DNA from: Candidatus Thorarchaeota archaeon
Lineage (GTDB): Archaea; Asgardarchaeota; Thorarchaeia; Thorarchaeales; Thorarchaeaceae
DNA length: 35,353 nucleotides
Reading direction: 5' to 3'
Assembly: GCA_016839245.1 (NCBI GenBank)
Contig: JAEOUN010000088.1
Span: 1-35,353 of the forward strand
Shown here piece by piece: positions 1 through 7,226 of the stretch. A model generated the notes under the pieces. It saw only the letters and a program-made list of their open reading frames with translations, had not been told where the DNA came from and made no database searches. A program made the position numbers and the translations under genes. How positions within the stretch are numbered: position 1 is the first letter of the stretch; each line of letters opens with the position of its first letter.

Positions 1-565
1 CAAGATCAGATATTATTTTGAGAATTAAGTCCTTACTCATTACCATTTTGGGTAGTTCGCCATTCACTTCGATATGGATTGATTCAGGTACTCTGAACCA
101 GCATGAACCCGTGGCCAAGATCAATGCAGAATCGGTAGCAGCCAAACCTGTCGAAAATGCATTGAATGCGCCATAAGTTGTTGAATGAGAATCACTTCCG
201 ATGACAACATCTCCTGGTGCAATGAGTCCTTTTTCAGGAAGAACCTGATGAGATATTCCACAGTCCACATCACAGAAATGAGTTATACCTTGTTCGCGAG
301 CAAAATTCCGATTTCGTCTATGAATTTCAGCGCTATTGATATCAGATGCTGGTGCCCAATGGTCATTAACAACCACAATCTTGTTAGCATCCCACACATG
401 GTCAAAATTCATTTCCTTCAAAATTGGGATAATTCTTGATCCAAGTACTTCATGAACCATTAGTAGATCTATCTTTGCTTCAACGATATCTCCCGCTGAG
501 GCTTTTCCATCTTCTGTATGGCTTGCAAGTAGTTTCTCTGCCAGAGTTCTGCCCAATTGACTCAC
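1..565 (-). CDS. Aconitase-family large subunit (3-isopropylmalate dehydratase / homoaconitase type), 3'-truncated by window edge
   Basis: Reading the minus strand from a GTG at 565 gives about 188 uninterrupted residues that match the N-terminal part of LeuC/homoaconitase: a MVHEVLGSRI segment, VVVNDHWAPA, the HQVLPEKGLIAPGD block, and GSDSHSTTYGAFNAFSTG, which is the hallmark of the family. The Fe-S cysteines lie further downstream and are outside the window. The family isomerises 2-isopropylmalate or homologous 2-hydroxy-tricarboxylates through a 4Fe-4S cluster, normally with a separate small subunit that is not seen here. The GTG is four bases after the stop of the upstream dehydrogenase, so the two are almost certainly co-translated. 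Leucine biosynthesis is the simplest reading; lysine or 2-oxoacid chain elongation is possible because the family is hard to subtype. Confidence 0.88.
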   Translation of the reverse strand, partial: MSQLGRTLAEKLLASHTEDGKASAGDIVEAKIDLLMVHEVLGSRIIPILKEMNFDHVWDANKIVVVNDHWAPASDINSAEIHRRNRNFAREQGITHFCDVDCGISHQVLPEKGLIAPGDVVIGSDSHSTTYGAFNAFSTGLAATDSALILATGSCWFRVPESIHIEVNGELPKMVMSKDLILKIISDL

Positions 566-569
566 TTCC

Positions 570-1718
570 CTACTCTTTTTGTATACAGTCTATAATTGCA
601 GATGTTACATTTTTTGTGGAACTCGGTTGTACATCACTCCAGTCGCCAACACATAGGTCCTGAGTACGTATCATGCCATTTCGTAATACTGATGCCACTG
701 CACTATTCACAACGGTTCCTGCTTCTAGTAGTCTTTTATCCTTGTGTCTTCTTCCCAACCACTCCATCATCATTGTTGAGGCCAAAATTGCTGCAATTGG
801 ATTTGCAGTATTTGTTCCCGCATATTTGGGTGCTGAGCCATGGACTGGTTCAAAAACGCCATTGTTCTCTCCAATATTCGCTGCTGGCGCAATTCCAAGT
901 CCTCCTTGTATAGCCGCTCCTAGATCTGTAATAATATCACCAAATTCGTTTGGTGCAACAACCACATTATAGTACTCTGGTTTTCTTATACTCCATTGAG
1001 TCCATGCATCAACATACGCATAGTCTCGTTCAATTTCTGGATATGCCAATCCTATCTCATCAAAGATACTTCTGAAGAGCTGGCATCCGGCCAATAGATT
1101 ACTCTTATCGACACACGTAACTCGTTTTATACCATCAACTGGTGCACCTTTTCCTCTCTTTGCCATATCATAGGCATATCGAATCACTCTCTCAGAACCT
1201 TTTCTGGTAATTATTCGTGAATCAATAGCTATTTCTGATATTCGTCCTCTTGATAAAATCCCACGAGTAGGTGCATAGAGTCCCTCTGTATTCTCTCTAA
1301 TAATTGTCATATCGATATGCTCTGGACTTTTCTCCTTGATAGGTGTCCATACTCCCTCGAATAGTTTCACTGGGCGGATATTTGCATAGAGATCAAGTTC
1401 CATCCTAAGACCTATGACCGCACTATAACCCGCAAGATTTCCATCGGGTAACCTAATGCTCTTCCCCGAACTATCATTCGCACCTATTGCGCCTAAGAGG
1501 ATTGCATCTGCTTCCTCTTTAGTGAATGTTTCCGCCTCTTCGGACCACTCTCTGTTTGTTCGAACATAGTATTCTCCACCGCACTCAAATTCATGCATTT
1601 CAGTTTCAATTCCTCCTATCCTTTCTTGAACCGCTTCAAGAACTTGAAGAGCTTCAGGAATTACATCGCGACCAATTCCATCACCTGGCAGAATAGAGAT
1701 TTTGTAGGTCCTTGTCAT
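570..1718 (-). CDS. Isocitrate/isopropylmalate dehydrogenase family enzyme (likely 3-isopropylmalate or homoisocitrate dehydrogenase)
   Basis: The 382 residues cover a whole beta-decarboxylating dehydrogenase. The N-terminal [11 protein letters not shown] motif, the [12 protein letters not shown] arginine segment, the substrate loop IRENTEGLY, the metal-binding aspartates in [12 protein letters not shown], and the NAD-site region [15 protein letters not shown] are all visible. These enzymes oxidatively decarboxylate a 2-hydroxyacid using NAD(P) and a divalent metal. The ENTEG loop is more like isocitrate, homoisocitrate and tartrate dehydrogenases than classic LeuB, which usually reads ELTGG, so the substrate is not settled. 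The start ATG has a very good Shine-Dalgarno (AGGTGAT at about 1725-1731) that overlaps the upstream gene's stop. It is the middle gene of a three-gene minus-strand operon ending in an aconitase-family subunit; that pairing supports leucine or homologous chain-elongation biosynthesis. Confidence 0.9.
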   Translation of the reverse strand: MTRTYKISILPGDGIGRDVIPEALQVLEAVQERIGGIETEMHEFECGGEYYVRTNREWSEEAETFTKEEADAILLGAIGANDSSGKSIRLPDGNLAGYSAVIGLRMELDLYANIRPVKLFEGVWTPIKEKSPEHIDMTIIRENTEGLYAPTRGILSRGRISEIAIDSRIITRKGSERVIRYAYDMAKRGKGAPVDGIKRVTCVDKSNLLAGCQLFRSIFDEIGLAYPEIERDYAYVDAWTQWSIRKPEYYNVVVAPNEFGDIITDLGAAIQGGLGIAPAANIGENNGVFEPVHGSAPKYAGTNTANPIAAILASTMMMEWLGRRHKDKRLLEAGTVVNSAVASVLRNGMIRTQDLCVGDWSDVQPSSTKNVTSAIIDCIQKE

Positions 1719-1728
1719 CTTATATCAC

Positions 1729-2082
1729 CTAGTAACTACCTAACCAACCAAGATTTTTACCATCATCATCAATAATATCGACTCTTGTATCTATCCTTTC
1801 ACCATCTGCATATCGAACATAGCAACGAATAGTGAATTTCCTCATACATTTTTCGCAGCATACGTTCCAATCTTCAATTATCTCATCAATCCCCTTCTCA
1901 ACTGGTCTGTCTTTATTCTGATTGAAACTAAGCAGTTTGAGCTCTTTTCCATCACAATTGTATGTGCATTCTTTCAGCGGGAGTGGTTCCATTCCTCTCC
2001 GACCAAGAGCTACATAGACTTGGTCTGGCAATTCGTCTAATGTATGTTCTTCTCCCAGAGTAAACACCAATATGAGTTTCAC
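1729..2082 (-). CDS. Small Cys-containing protein of unknown function, first gene of the dehydrogenase operon
   Basis: I do not recognise this family. Starting from GTG at 2082 it is 117 residues, beginning with a short hydrophobic beta-like stretch (KLILVFTLG), followed by acidic and charged segments and a CCEKCMRKF motif near residue 77 plus one earlier Cys, which could bind a metal. It ends ten bases before the dehydrogenase start and its stop overlaps that gene's Shine-Dalgarno, so it belongs to the same transcript. The frame stays open upstream to a possible ATG at 2136, but that would overlap the divergent FAH gene; I prefer the GTG because the extra residues are basic and unlike the rest, though no strong Shine-Dalgarno decides it. 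Confidence 0.6.
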   Translation of the reverse strand: MKLILVFTLGEEHTLDELPDQVYVALGRRGMEPLPLKECTYNCDGKELKLLSFNQNKDRPVEKGIDEIIEDWNVCCEKCMRKFTIRCYVRYADGERIDTRVDIIDDDGKNLGWLGSY

Positions 2083-2091
2083 ACCACTACG

Positions 2092-2099
2092 AATAAAAG
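2092..2099 (+). promoter_or_regulatory. Possible TATA box of the FAH gene
   Basis: AATAAAAG lies about 24-31 bases before the FAH ATG at 2123, the right place for an archaeal TATA box giving a leaderless or very short-leader transcript. No Shine-Dalgarno is visible before the ATG, which agrees with leaderless initiation. Confidence 0.35.
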
Positions 2100-2122
2100 A
2101 ATTGGTTTTGCTCACAAATATC

Positions 2123-3025
2123 ATGCGTCTAGTCACATATTCTAGAATGGGCGTTCCATCGATAGGTATCGAGATTGAATCAGGAATCCTGGATATTCCT
2201 GATGCGGCTTCTCATTATGGACGAAAATACCACATCCATGGTCAGAATTTTCCTTCGACAATGATTGACCTATTACAGTGGGAATCAGGGATTGATGTGG
2301 TCCGTCAGATCTTGACACGATATGAACAGACACCCGATAATGAACGTCTGATGATACATAATCTGGACTCTATCGAATTAGAAGCTCCAATTCCTCGTCC
2401 TGGTAAAATCATTGCGTTGGGGAAAAACTACCTCGAACATATTCAAGAAACCGGATCTGAGGTGAAGGAGTTCCCTGTAATTTTTGCGAAATTTCCATCA
2501 TGTGTAATTGGTCCCAATGATTCGATTCATATTCCAAGTCTCTCAAGTAAAATCGATTGGGAGGTTGAATTAGGTGTTGTCATTGGAAAAACATGCAGGA
2601 ATGTATCAGCAAAGGAAGCTCTAAAGAATATTGCTGGCTACACAATTATTAATGACGTAAGTGCAAGGGATCTCCAGCGTCAGGATGGTCAGTGGATTCG
2701 TAGCAAATCATTAGATACATTTTGTCCAATGGGCCCTTGTTTGGTTACAAGTGACGAATTAGGTGATGCTTCGAATCTTAAACTGTATACAAAGGTCAAT
2801 GGTGTATTGAAACAAGAATCCTCTACATCTAAGATGATGGTCAAAGTTCCACAAGTAATCGAGTATCTCTCGCAAGCTTTTACCCTGGAGCCCGGTGATG
2901 TTATTGCAACGGGTACCCCTGCAGGTGTGGGCTTTACTCGAACGCCGCCTGAATATCTCAAGGCCGGTGATGAAGTAGAACAACACATTGAGAAGATCGG
3001 ATTCCTTCGAAATTCAGTCGTATAG
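2123..3025 (+). CDS. Fumarylacetoacetate hydrolase (FAH) family protein
   Basis: A 300-residue protein with the FAH C-terminal fold: the IALGKNYLEHIQE entry motif, the metal-binding glutamates in IDWEVELGVVIG, the partner aspartate in IINDVSARDLQ, then GPCLVTSDELGD and the closing GDVIATGTPAGVGF. Family members hydrolyse or decarboxylate 2-oxo-acid chains or tautomerise oxaloacetate, using Mg2+. The N-terminus (MRLVTYSRMGVPSIGIE) is the usual small lid domain. I chose the ATG at 2123 rather than an in-frame ATG at 2072, because family members begin with exactly this type of sequence and the longer form would overlap the divergent gene. The exact substrate cannot be told from sequence; aromatic-catabolism partners are absent nearby. 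Confidence 0.88.
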   Translation: MRLVTYSRMGVPSIGIEIESGILDIPDAASHYGRKYHIHGQNFPSTMIDLLQWESGIDVVRQILTRYEQTPDNERLMIHNLDSIELEAPIPRPGKIIALGKNYLEHIQETGSEVKEFPVIFAKFPSCVIGPNDSIHIPSLSSKIDWEVELGVVIGKTCRNVSAKEALKNIAGYTIINDVSARDLQRQDGQWIRSKSLDTFCPMGPCLVTSDELGDASNLKLYTKVNGVLKQESSTSKMMVKVPQVIEYLSQAFTLEPGDVIATGTPAGVGFTRTPPEYLKAGDEVEQHIEKIGFLRNSVV

Positions 3026-3051
3026 GCGATGAACTTGAATTACACTATGCA

Positions 3052-3609
3052 TTAATCCTTGGATGGACTTGTCGCATTCTTCAGAGCAATATCTGCTTGT
3101 TCATACTCGAATAATCTCTTATGTGCATCTGCAAGTAACTCCCAAGCTTCTTTATCATCAGGTTTCAGCTTCAAGTATGCCTTGATGTATTTCTTTACAT
3201 TCTCCCAATCGTTAACCTTGCCATAGCATAATGCAGCATAATATAATGCTCGTTTATGATCCATGGTTGGTCCTGCAAGTTCTGTGAATATTAGGAGTGC
3301 ATTCTCCCACTCTTCATTCTCAAAATGCGCTAATCCTTCTTGGAATCGTAATTCCATATCTTGATATTCAGGGATTTTTGAAGCGACAGAACCAATCATT
3401 AGTGTTGACGCGCAACACATTATCACAGTTGCTGTGAGAATTGTAATTGTAAGAGTTATACCTGGATCAAAAGGTAAGATGCCGTGACCTCCAAGCCATG
3501 CTAAGATAATGCCACTGACGACAATCAATGCACCAAGAAATGCAATGTATTTTGGTTTCATTTTGAATTGTGTGTCTGTACCCTCAGGAGGAACCATTTC
3601 CGGAATCAT
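3052..3609 (-). CDS. Membrane-anchored TPR protein
   Basis: The 185-residue product has two hydrophobic segments near residues 18-40 and 50-75, then a cytosolic-looking TPR region from about residue 85: FQEGLAHFENEEWENALLIF, YYAALCYGKVNDWENVKKYI and WELLADAHKRLFEYEQADIA, each with the small-residue and aromatic spacing of TPR helices. TPRs bind protein partners; no enzymatic motif is present. It follows the larger TPR gene by 42 bases on the same strand and converges on the FAH gene with only 26 bases between stops. Its specific partner is unknown. Confidence 0.75.
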   Translation of the reverse strand: MIPEMVPPEGTDTQFKMKPKYIAFLGALIVVSGIILAWLGGHGILPFDPGITLTITILTATVIMCCASTLMIGSVASKIPEYQDMELRFQEGLAHFENEEWENALLIFTELAGPTMDHKRALYYAALCYGKVNDWENVKKYIKAYLKLKPDDKEAWELLADAHKRLFEYEQADIALKNATSPSKD

Positions 3610-3651
3610 ATTTGAAATCTGATTCTCTTCCTTTTAGGTCTGATGAATCAG

Positions 3652-4293
3652 TCAATCTCGTGCCGTAGAGGCCTCTCTTGCTCTTTTCTCGTGTTCTTCT
3701 TGCTCTCTCTTCGATGTCAGTCTATTTCTTGCTACGTTAATCCATTGTCCAATCATTTCAGCAAGCTCTGGTTTTAATTGCAATGCTACTTCAGCATAGG
3801 CAATTGCTTTCTCATCTTCCTCTTCAATGAAGTGTGCATTTGCCTTATTATAGAACGCCTCTGCATAATCTGGCTTGAGAGCTACCGCTCTCGTATATGC
3901 TTCAATTGCTTTTCTTCCTTCTGCAAGTCGTGATAGGCAGTTACCTAGATTATTCCACGCCTCTGCATCGTCAGGATTAATCTCAAGAGCTTTCTCATAG
4001 CATTCTTTGGCTTTCTCGAAGTCTTTTGTTTCATAGAGTGCAGTTCCTTTATTGAACCAGATTTCGAAAATGTTGTTATCAATAGCAAGAGCTTCGTCGT
4101 ATGCTTTGATTGCATCATCATACTTATCTAACTCAATCAAGGCATATCCTAAATTATACCATCCTTCGATTGAATCTGGATACTTCTGTAAATATGATCG
4201 TATCTCATCTACTGCTTCTTGGAAGAAACCCTGTTCTATGAGTTTCATTCCTCTTTCAATTTGACCAAGATTGTTTTTCGTCAATGCAATCAA
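3652..4293 (-). CDS. Soluble TPR-repeat protein
   Basis: A 213-residue protein built of about five consecutive tetratricopeptide repeats, with recurring AWNNLGNCLSRLAEG, WYNLGYALIELDKYDDAI and FYNKANAHFIEEEDEKAI units spaced 34 residues apart, and a charged C-terminal tail. It has no signal peptide or membrane segment. The start shown is a TTG just after an in-frame stop; the next in-frame ATG (codon 16, at 4248) would cut off the first TPR helix, so TTG is preferred although its Shine-Dalgarno is weak. It lies between a small membrane protein and a membrane TPR protein on one strand, which suggests these three may act as a scaffold together, but that is inference. Confidence 0.75.
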   Translation of the reverse strand: MIALTKNNLGQIERGMKLIEQGFFQEAVDEIRSYLQKYPDSIEGWYNLGYALIELDKYDDAIKAYDEALAIDNNIFEIWFNKGTALYETKDFEKAKECYEKALEINPDDAEAWNNLGNCLSRLAEGRKAIEAYTRAVALKPDYAEAFYNKANAHFIEEEDEKAIAYAEVALQLKPELAEMIGQWINVARNRLTSKREQEEHEKRAREASTARD

Positions 4294-4338
4294 TACTTTT
4301 CATATTGAATATTCCAATAAGCATTCCTCAACATGAAT

Positions 4339-4767
4339 TTATTCTGGCTTCTTAGCAATGATTCTAGCAACAATGGTGAGGACAGGACCGAGAATTGAAG
4401 CTGAAGTTGTTAGAATGCTCAGCAATTCCGCAAATGCTGCAACACCTACTGCCATGTACATGTTATAGATGAAAATTATTAGTCCAAAGATACCTAGGCC
4501 TGCTGCAATACCAATGATGAATTTTCCCGTTCCCACACGGTCTGTAGTTAAGAAATATCCACCAATGAATACTGCGACTCCACCCAGACTAGCAATGTTG
4601 GCGAGAATGACTAGGATCCAAGCAACGATATCGGCAGCTTCTGGTGCAATCGTTGTTGCATAATTCAGAAGCTTTTCCCAGATTCCGATACTGCCGACAA
4701 CTCCTGCATACATCATGAGTATGCCACCAATGACACATAGAAGAAATGGTACTTTATTTCTCAACAA
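4339..4767 (-). CDS. Small four-TM membrane protein, unknown function
   Basis: The 142 residues contain four hydrophobic segments: about 7-27, 46-70, 80-108 and 115-138. They are rich in Gly, Ala and Ile and have few charges. No family motif is recognised. It is the middle of a same-strand series running from an MFS transporter and a PHP phosphatase to two TPR proteins, with gaps of 45-48 bases on each side, so it may be co-transcribed. It could be a small integral scaffold or simply a Gly-rich membrane protein of the kind common in archaea. Confidence 0.65.
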   Translation of the reverse strand: MLRNKVPFLLCVIGGILMMYAGVVGSIGIWEKLLNYATTIAPEAADIVAWILVILANIASLGGVAVFIGGYFLTTDRVGTGKFIIGIAAGLGIFGLIIFIYNMYMAVGVAAFAELLSILTTSASILGPVLTIVARIIAKKPE

Positions 4768-4815
4768 ATCACCCTCTTCTTATTAAAAAAAATCAGATAT
4801 AATTCTCTTATGATG

Positions 4816-5697
4816 TCAGGTTCTTGGTTTAGTAGGATCTTGAAAGAGATGTCTTTTCCTATACCTTGAAACGTTTGTAAAACCAATTTGCTGCAATAGC
4901 CTAGTTGCTCTCTCGATACCGTTTCCAACATCTTTTGGAAAATGTGCATCCGATCCTGTGGTCACGTTCATGATTCCTGCCTCTAGAAGCGCTGAAATTA
5001 TCTCGGATGAAGGCATTGGCTCAGTCTTTCCTCTTCGCCACGAGGATGTATTAACTTCAAAACCAATATCATACTTCTTCATTTTTTGTGTAAGTCTAGG
5101 GATAAAAGATTTCCAAACAGTGTTGATTTGCTCGCCATAATACTCTACACCAAATCTCACATAAAGGTCCAGGTGCGCTATTACATCAAACAACTTTAGC
5201 TCCAGTGAATCTATTAGGACACCATAGTATTCTTTACTCAACTCGTCAAGTGAGTATGTTTCCATTATCCTTGGTGCACGTGACTCATCAGAGATGGCGA
5301 TATGATTGATGAGATGTACTGATCCAAGAATAATATCAAAATCAGTGGAATAAAATCGTTCAGGAAGTCTTTCTTCTACTCCGGGATAGCAATCTACTTC
5401 AACACCGACAAGTACCTTTAATCCTCTCTCTTGATATTTTTCATTTGCCTTTTGAATCGAAGACTCATATTCTTCCAACCAATAACTTGATTGAACATCT
5501 ATTTTCTTACCCTTCACCCGTACAAAACAATCATCTTTTCCGTCAGTATCAAGATGAGTAGTAAAAGCAATCTCACTAAGTCCTATATGCAAAGCTTGCT
5601 CACAAAACTCATTCACATTTCCCTTTGCATCTAATGAATAGTCGGGGTGTATATGATAGTCAATCATTACATTGTGACTTCCATTTGTTGTTTTCAT
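4816..5697 (-). CDS. PHP-domain phosphatase, HisJ-type histidinol-phosphatase family
   Basis: The 293-residue protein has the PHP metal-binding motifs in order: DYHIHPDYS near residue 13, TTHLD near 46, GVEVDCYPG near 101, GSVHLI near 125, IAHLDL near 172, and GSDAHFP near 253. These His/Asp/Glu residues bind a trinuclear metal centre in phosphoesterases such as histidinol-phosphatase, which removes phosphate from L-histidinol-phosphate. The length fits HisJ. No other his gene is close by, so other phosphoester substrates are possible. It begins 19 bases after the MFS transporter stop on the same strand, suggesting one transcript. The start ATG gives MKTTNGSHNVMIDYH; the internal ATG at MIDYH would also give a complete PHP fold. 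Confidence 0.85.
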   Translation of the reverse strand: MKTTNGSHNVMIDYHIHPDYSLDAKGNVNEFCEQALHIGLSEIAFTTHLDTDGKDDCFVRVKGKKIDVQSSYWLEEYESSIQKANEKYQERGLKVLVGVEVDCYPGVEERLPERFYSTDFDIILGSVHLINHIAISDESRAPRIMETYSLDELSKEYYGVLIDSLELKLFDVIAHLDLYVRFGVEYYGEQINTVWKSFIPRLTQKMKKYDIGFEVNTSSWRRGKTEPMPSSEIISALLEAGIMNVTTGSDAHFPKDVGNGIERATRLLQQIGFTNVSRYRKRHLFQDPTKPRT

Positions 5698-5716
5698 TTT
5701 GACTATTTCCGAAAAA

Positions 5717-6976
5717 TCATTTCATTGTTGAATCAAAGATGATGATTCCTGGCTTTTCGAATCTTTCACGAGATGGCTCTCTCAAAAAGAATCCTATGAG
5801 AGTAGCTAATGCGGTTGTTATCACAAGGAATATAATTGATGCTTCTAATCCATAATTGTCCCCAATTATCCCAAATATTATTGGTGAAAGTGCTCCTGGA
5901 ATTGAGCCAATCGAAAAGATTAATCCAAAGGCTAATCCTCGAGAACCTCTGGGACTGACTTCTGTCTGATACGCTGTATTTGCTGGGACTCCAAGATAGA
6001 AGAAGAATCCAATAACAATCAAGACTAAGATTAATTGATGTACGTCTAAATGATAGTTGAGAAGAAGAAGTGAAGGCGCAGCAACCCCTGTCGATGCTAT
6101 GAGAAAGGGCACTCTTCTTTTCCACTTGTCCGAATAATATGCTGATACGATTTCACCAACCAGACCCGCAGAAAGCATGACTGCTGTCAAGTATCCTGCT
6201 GTCACTAATCCTGTCGCATACTGCACAGATAGGTAGAGCGGCATCAGAAGTGAAGTGCATCTAAACGCCATACCTCGAAGTCCCATTATTATGATTATTA
6301 CCCAGAAATTCCTAGTCCATCCATCAGGGCCATCGAACTCGTCTAGTTCTTGAGTGTCTTCTTCTTGAACTTGTATTGGATTACCTACTCGTTGAGTGAT
6401 TTTCTTTCCATTTGAATATCGCATCAATAGGTAGGATGGTATGAATACAATAATCCCAATGATAGCTAATACGCGAAGTGATTGTTGCCAAGTCCCATAG
6501 ACTACAAACAGAGTGACACCAAGGAATGGTGTGATTGCCATTCCTAGGAGACCGCCAATTGCCTGAGTCCCTGTTGCTTTTGACCTAGCCTTTGGAAATT
6601 CTTCTGCTAAAGCTGGAAAAGAACTTGGATGATACCCTGAAGCCCCAAGACCTAGAAAGATTTGAAAAATCGTTAGAACTACAAACTCGTGAGCAATGCT
6701 AGTCAGCAACATTGCTAATGCCGCTAAAAGTATACTAAATGAGATGAATCTATCTCTCCAGCCTCTATCTCCAAGATATCCAACGAGGAGATGTGCAATA
6801 GTCATGGATACGACTGCTGCGCTTGAAATGATTCCTATCTGAGTATAATTTATGCCAAGATCCGATTGAATCTCAGTCAAAAACGGTGACAGTGCTCCGG
6901 TGTAGACATGGTTCATAAAATGCGAAATTGTACAAGCAATAAGAACAGCATATGATGCTCTTGTTGTTTTTGACAA
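5717..6976 (-). CDS. Major facilitator superfamily (MFS) transporter
   Basis: The 419 residues carry about twelve hydrophobic segments in the 6+6 MFS arrangement, with the loop 2-3 signature HLLVGYLGDRGWRDRF near residue 64 and a central acidic loop (EEDTQELDEFDGPDGW, about 209-224). Such proteins move small solutes using ion gradients; the substrate is unknown. The start is a TTG, and no better ATG lies in frame upstream. A 5' leader of about 170 bases with several inverted repeats precedes it. It is followed after 19 bases by the PHP phosphatase, so a phosphorylated or amino-acid-related compound is an attractive but unproven cargo. Confidence 0.88.
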   Translation of the reverse strand: MSKTTRASYAVLIACTISHFMNHVYTGALSPFLTEIQSDLGINYTQIGIISSAAVVSMTIAHLLVGYLGDRGWRDRFISFSILLAALAMLLTSIAHEFVVLTIFQIFLGLGASGYHPSSFPALAEEFPKARSKATGTQAIGGLLGMAITPFLGVTLFVVYGTWQQSLRVLAIIGIIVFIPSYLLMRYSNGKKITQRVGNPIQVQEEDTQELDEFDGPDGWTRNFWVIIIIMGLRGMAFRCTSLLMPLYLSVQYATGLVTAGYLTAVMLSAGLVGEIVSAYYSDKWKRRVPFLIASTGVAAPSLLLLNYHLDVHQLILVLIVIGFFFYLGVPANTAYQTEVSPRGSRGLAFGLIFSIGSIPGALSPIIFGIIGDNYGLEASIIFLVITTALATLIGFFLREPSRERFEKPGIIIFDSTMK

Positions 6977-7180
6977 GTCTTAGGACCACGTCCATCAACG
7001 ATGGCCGTCTTCTCTGACTGTTAAACGTGCTGATAATGACACAGCTTTGAACTGCTCTTGTTACAAGAATTAGTTTCGGGTGAGCTGATGACTTTGAATA
7101 GACTCAAAATCATCAGCATATCCGATTTTCGACTCGGAAAGGTTGTTAGTAACTGAGACTAACCTGCTTTTATATTTAAA
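6977..7180 (-). promoter_or_regulatory. Structured 5' leader and TATA region of the MFS-PHP operon
   Basis: On the minus strand a TATA-like stretch (complement of about 7167-7180) is followed by an inverted repeat (7145-7150 with 7158-7163) near the expected transcription start. Next comes a near-perfect 14-bp hairpin with a 6-base loop (7084-7097 with 7104-7117, one G-U type mismatch), then smaller hairpins around 7057-7067 and 7031-7042. No ORF is credible here. The pattern fits a regulated leader RNA, but no known riboswitch class is recognised. Confidence 0.4.
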
Positions 7181-7196
7181 GGCCAATTAATCACGC

Positions 7197-7226
7197 AATC
7201 AAAGTGTGGTGAAACACACTTTGATT
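7197..7226 (-). terminator. Perfect 12-bp hairpin directly after the subtilase stop codon
   Basis: The left arm 7197-7208 and the right arm 7215-7226 are exact reverse complements, with a 6-base loop at 7209-7214. On the minus strand the hairpin starts at the base right after the TAG stop of the protease. It lacks a clean U-run, so it could end transcription or protect the 3' end of the mRNA. Confidence 0.55.

Noticed and set aside
4761..4949. Minus-strand 62-residue ORF with KDISFKILLNQEPD
   Set aside because: It is an alternative frame of the PHP phosphatase 3' end, whose GSDAHFP motif is in the other frame.
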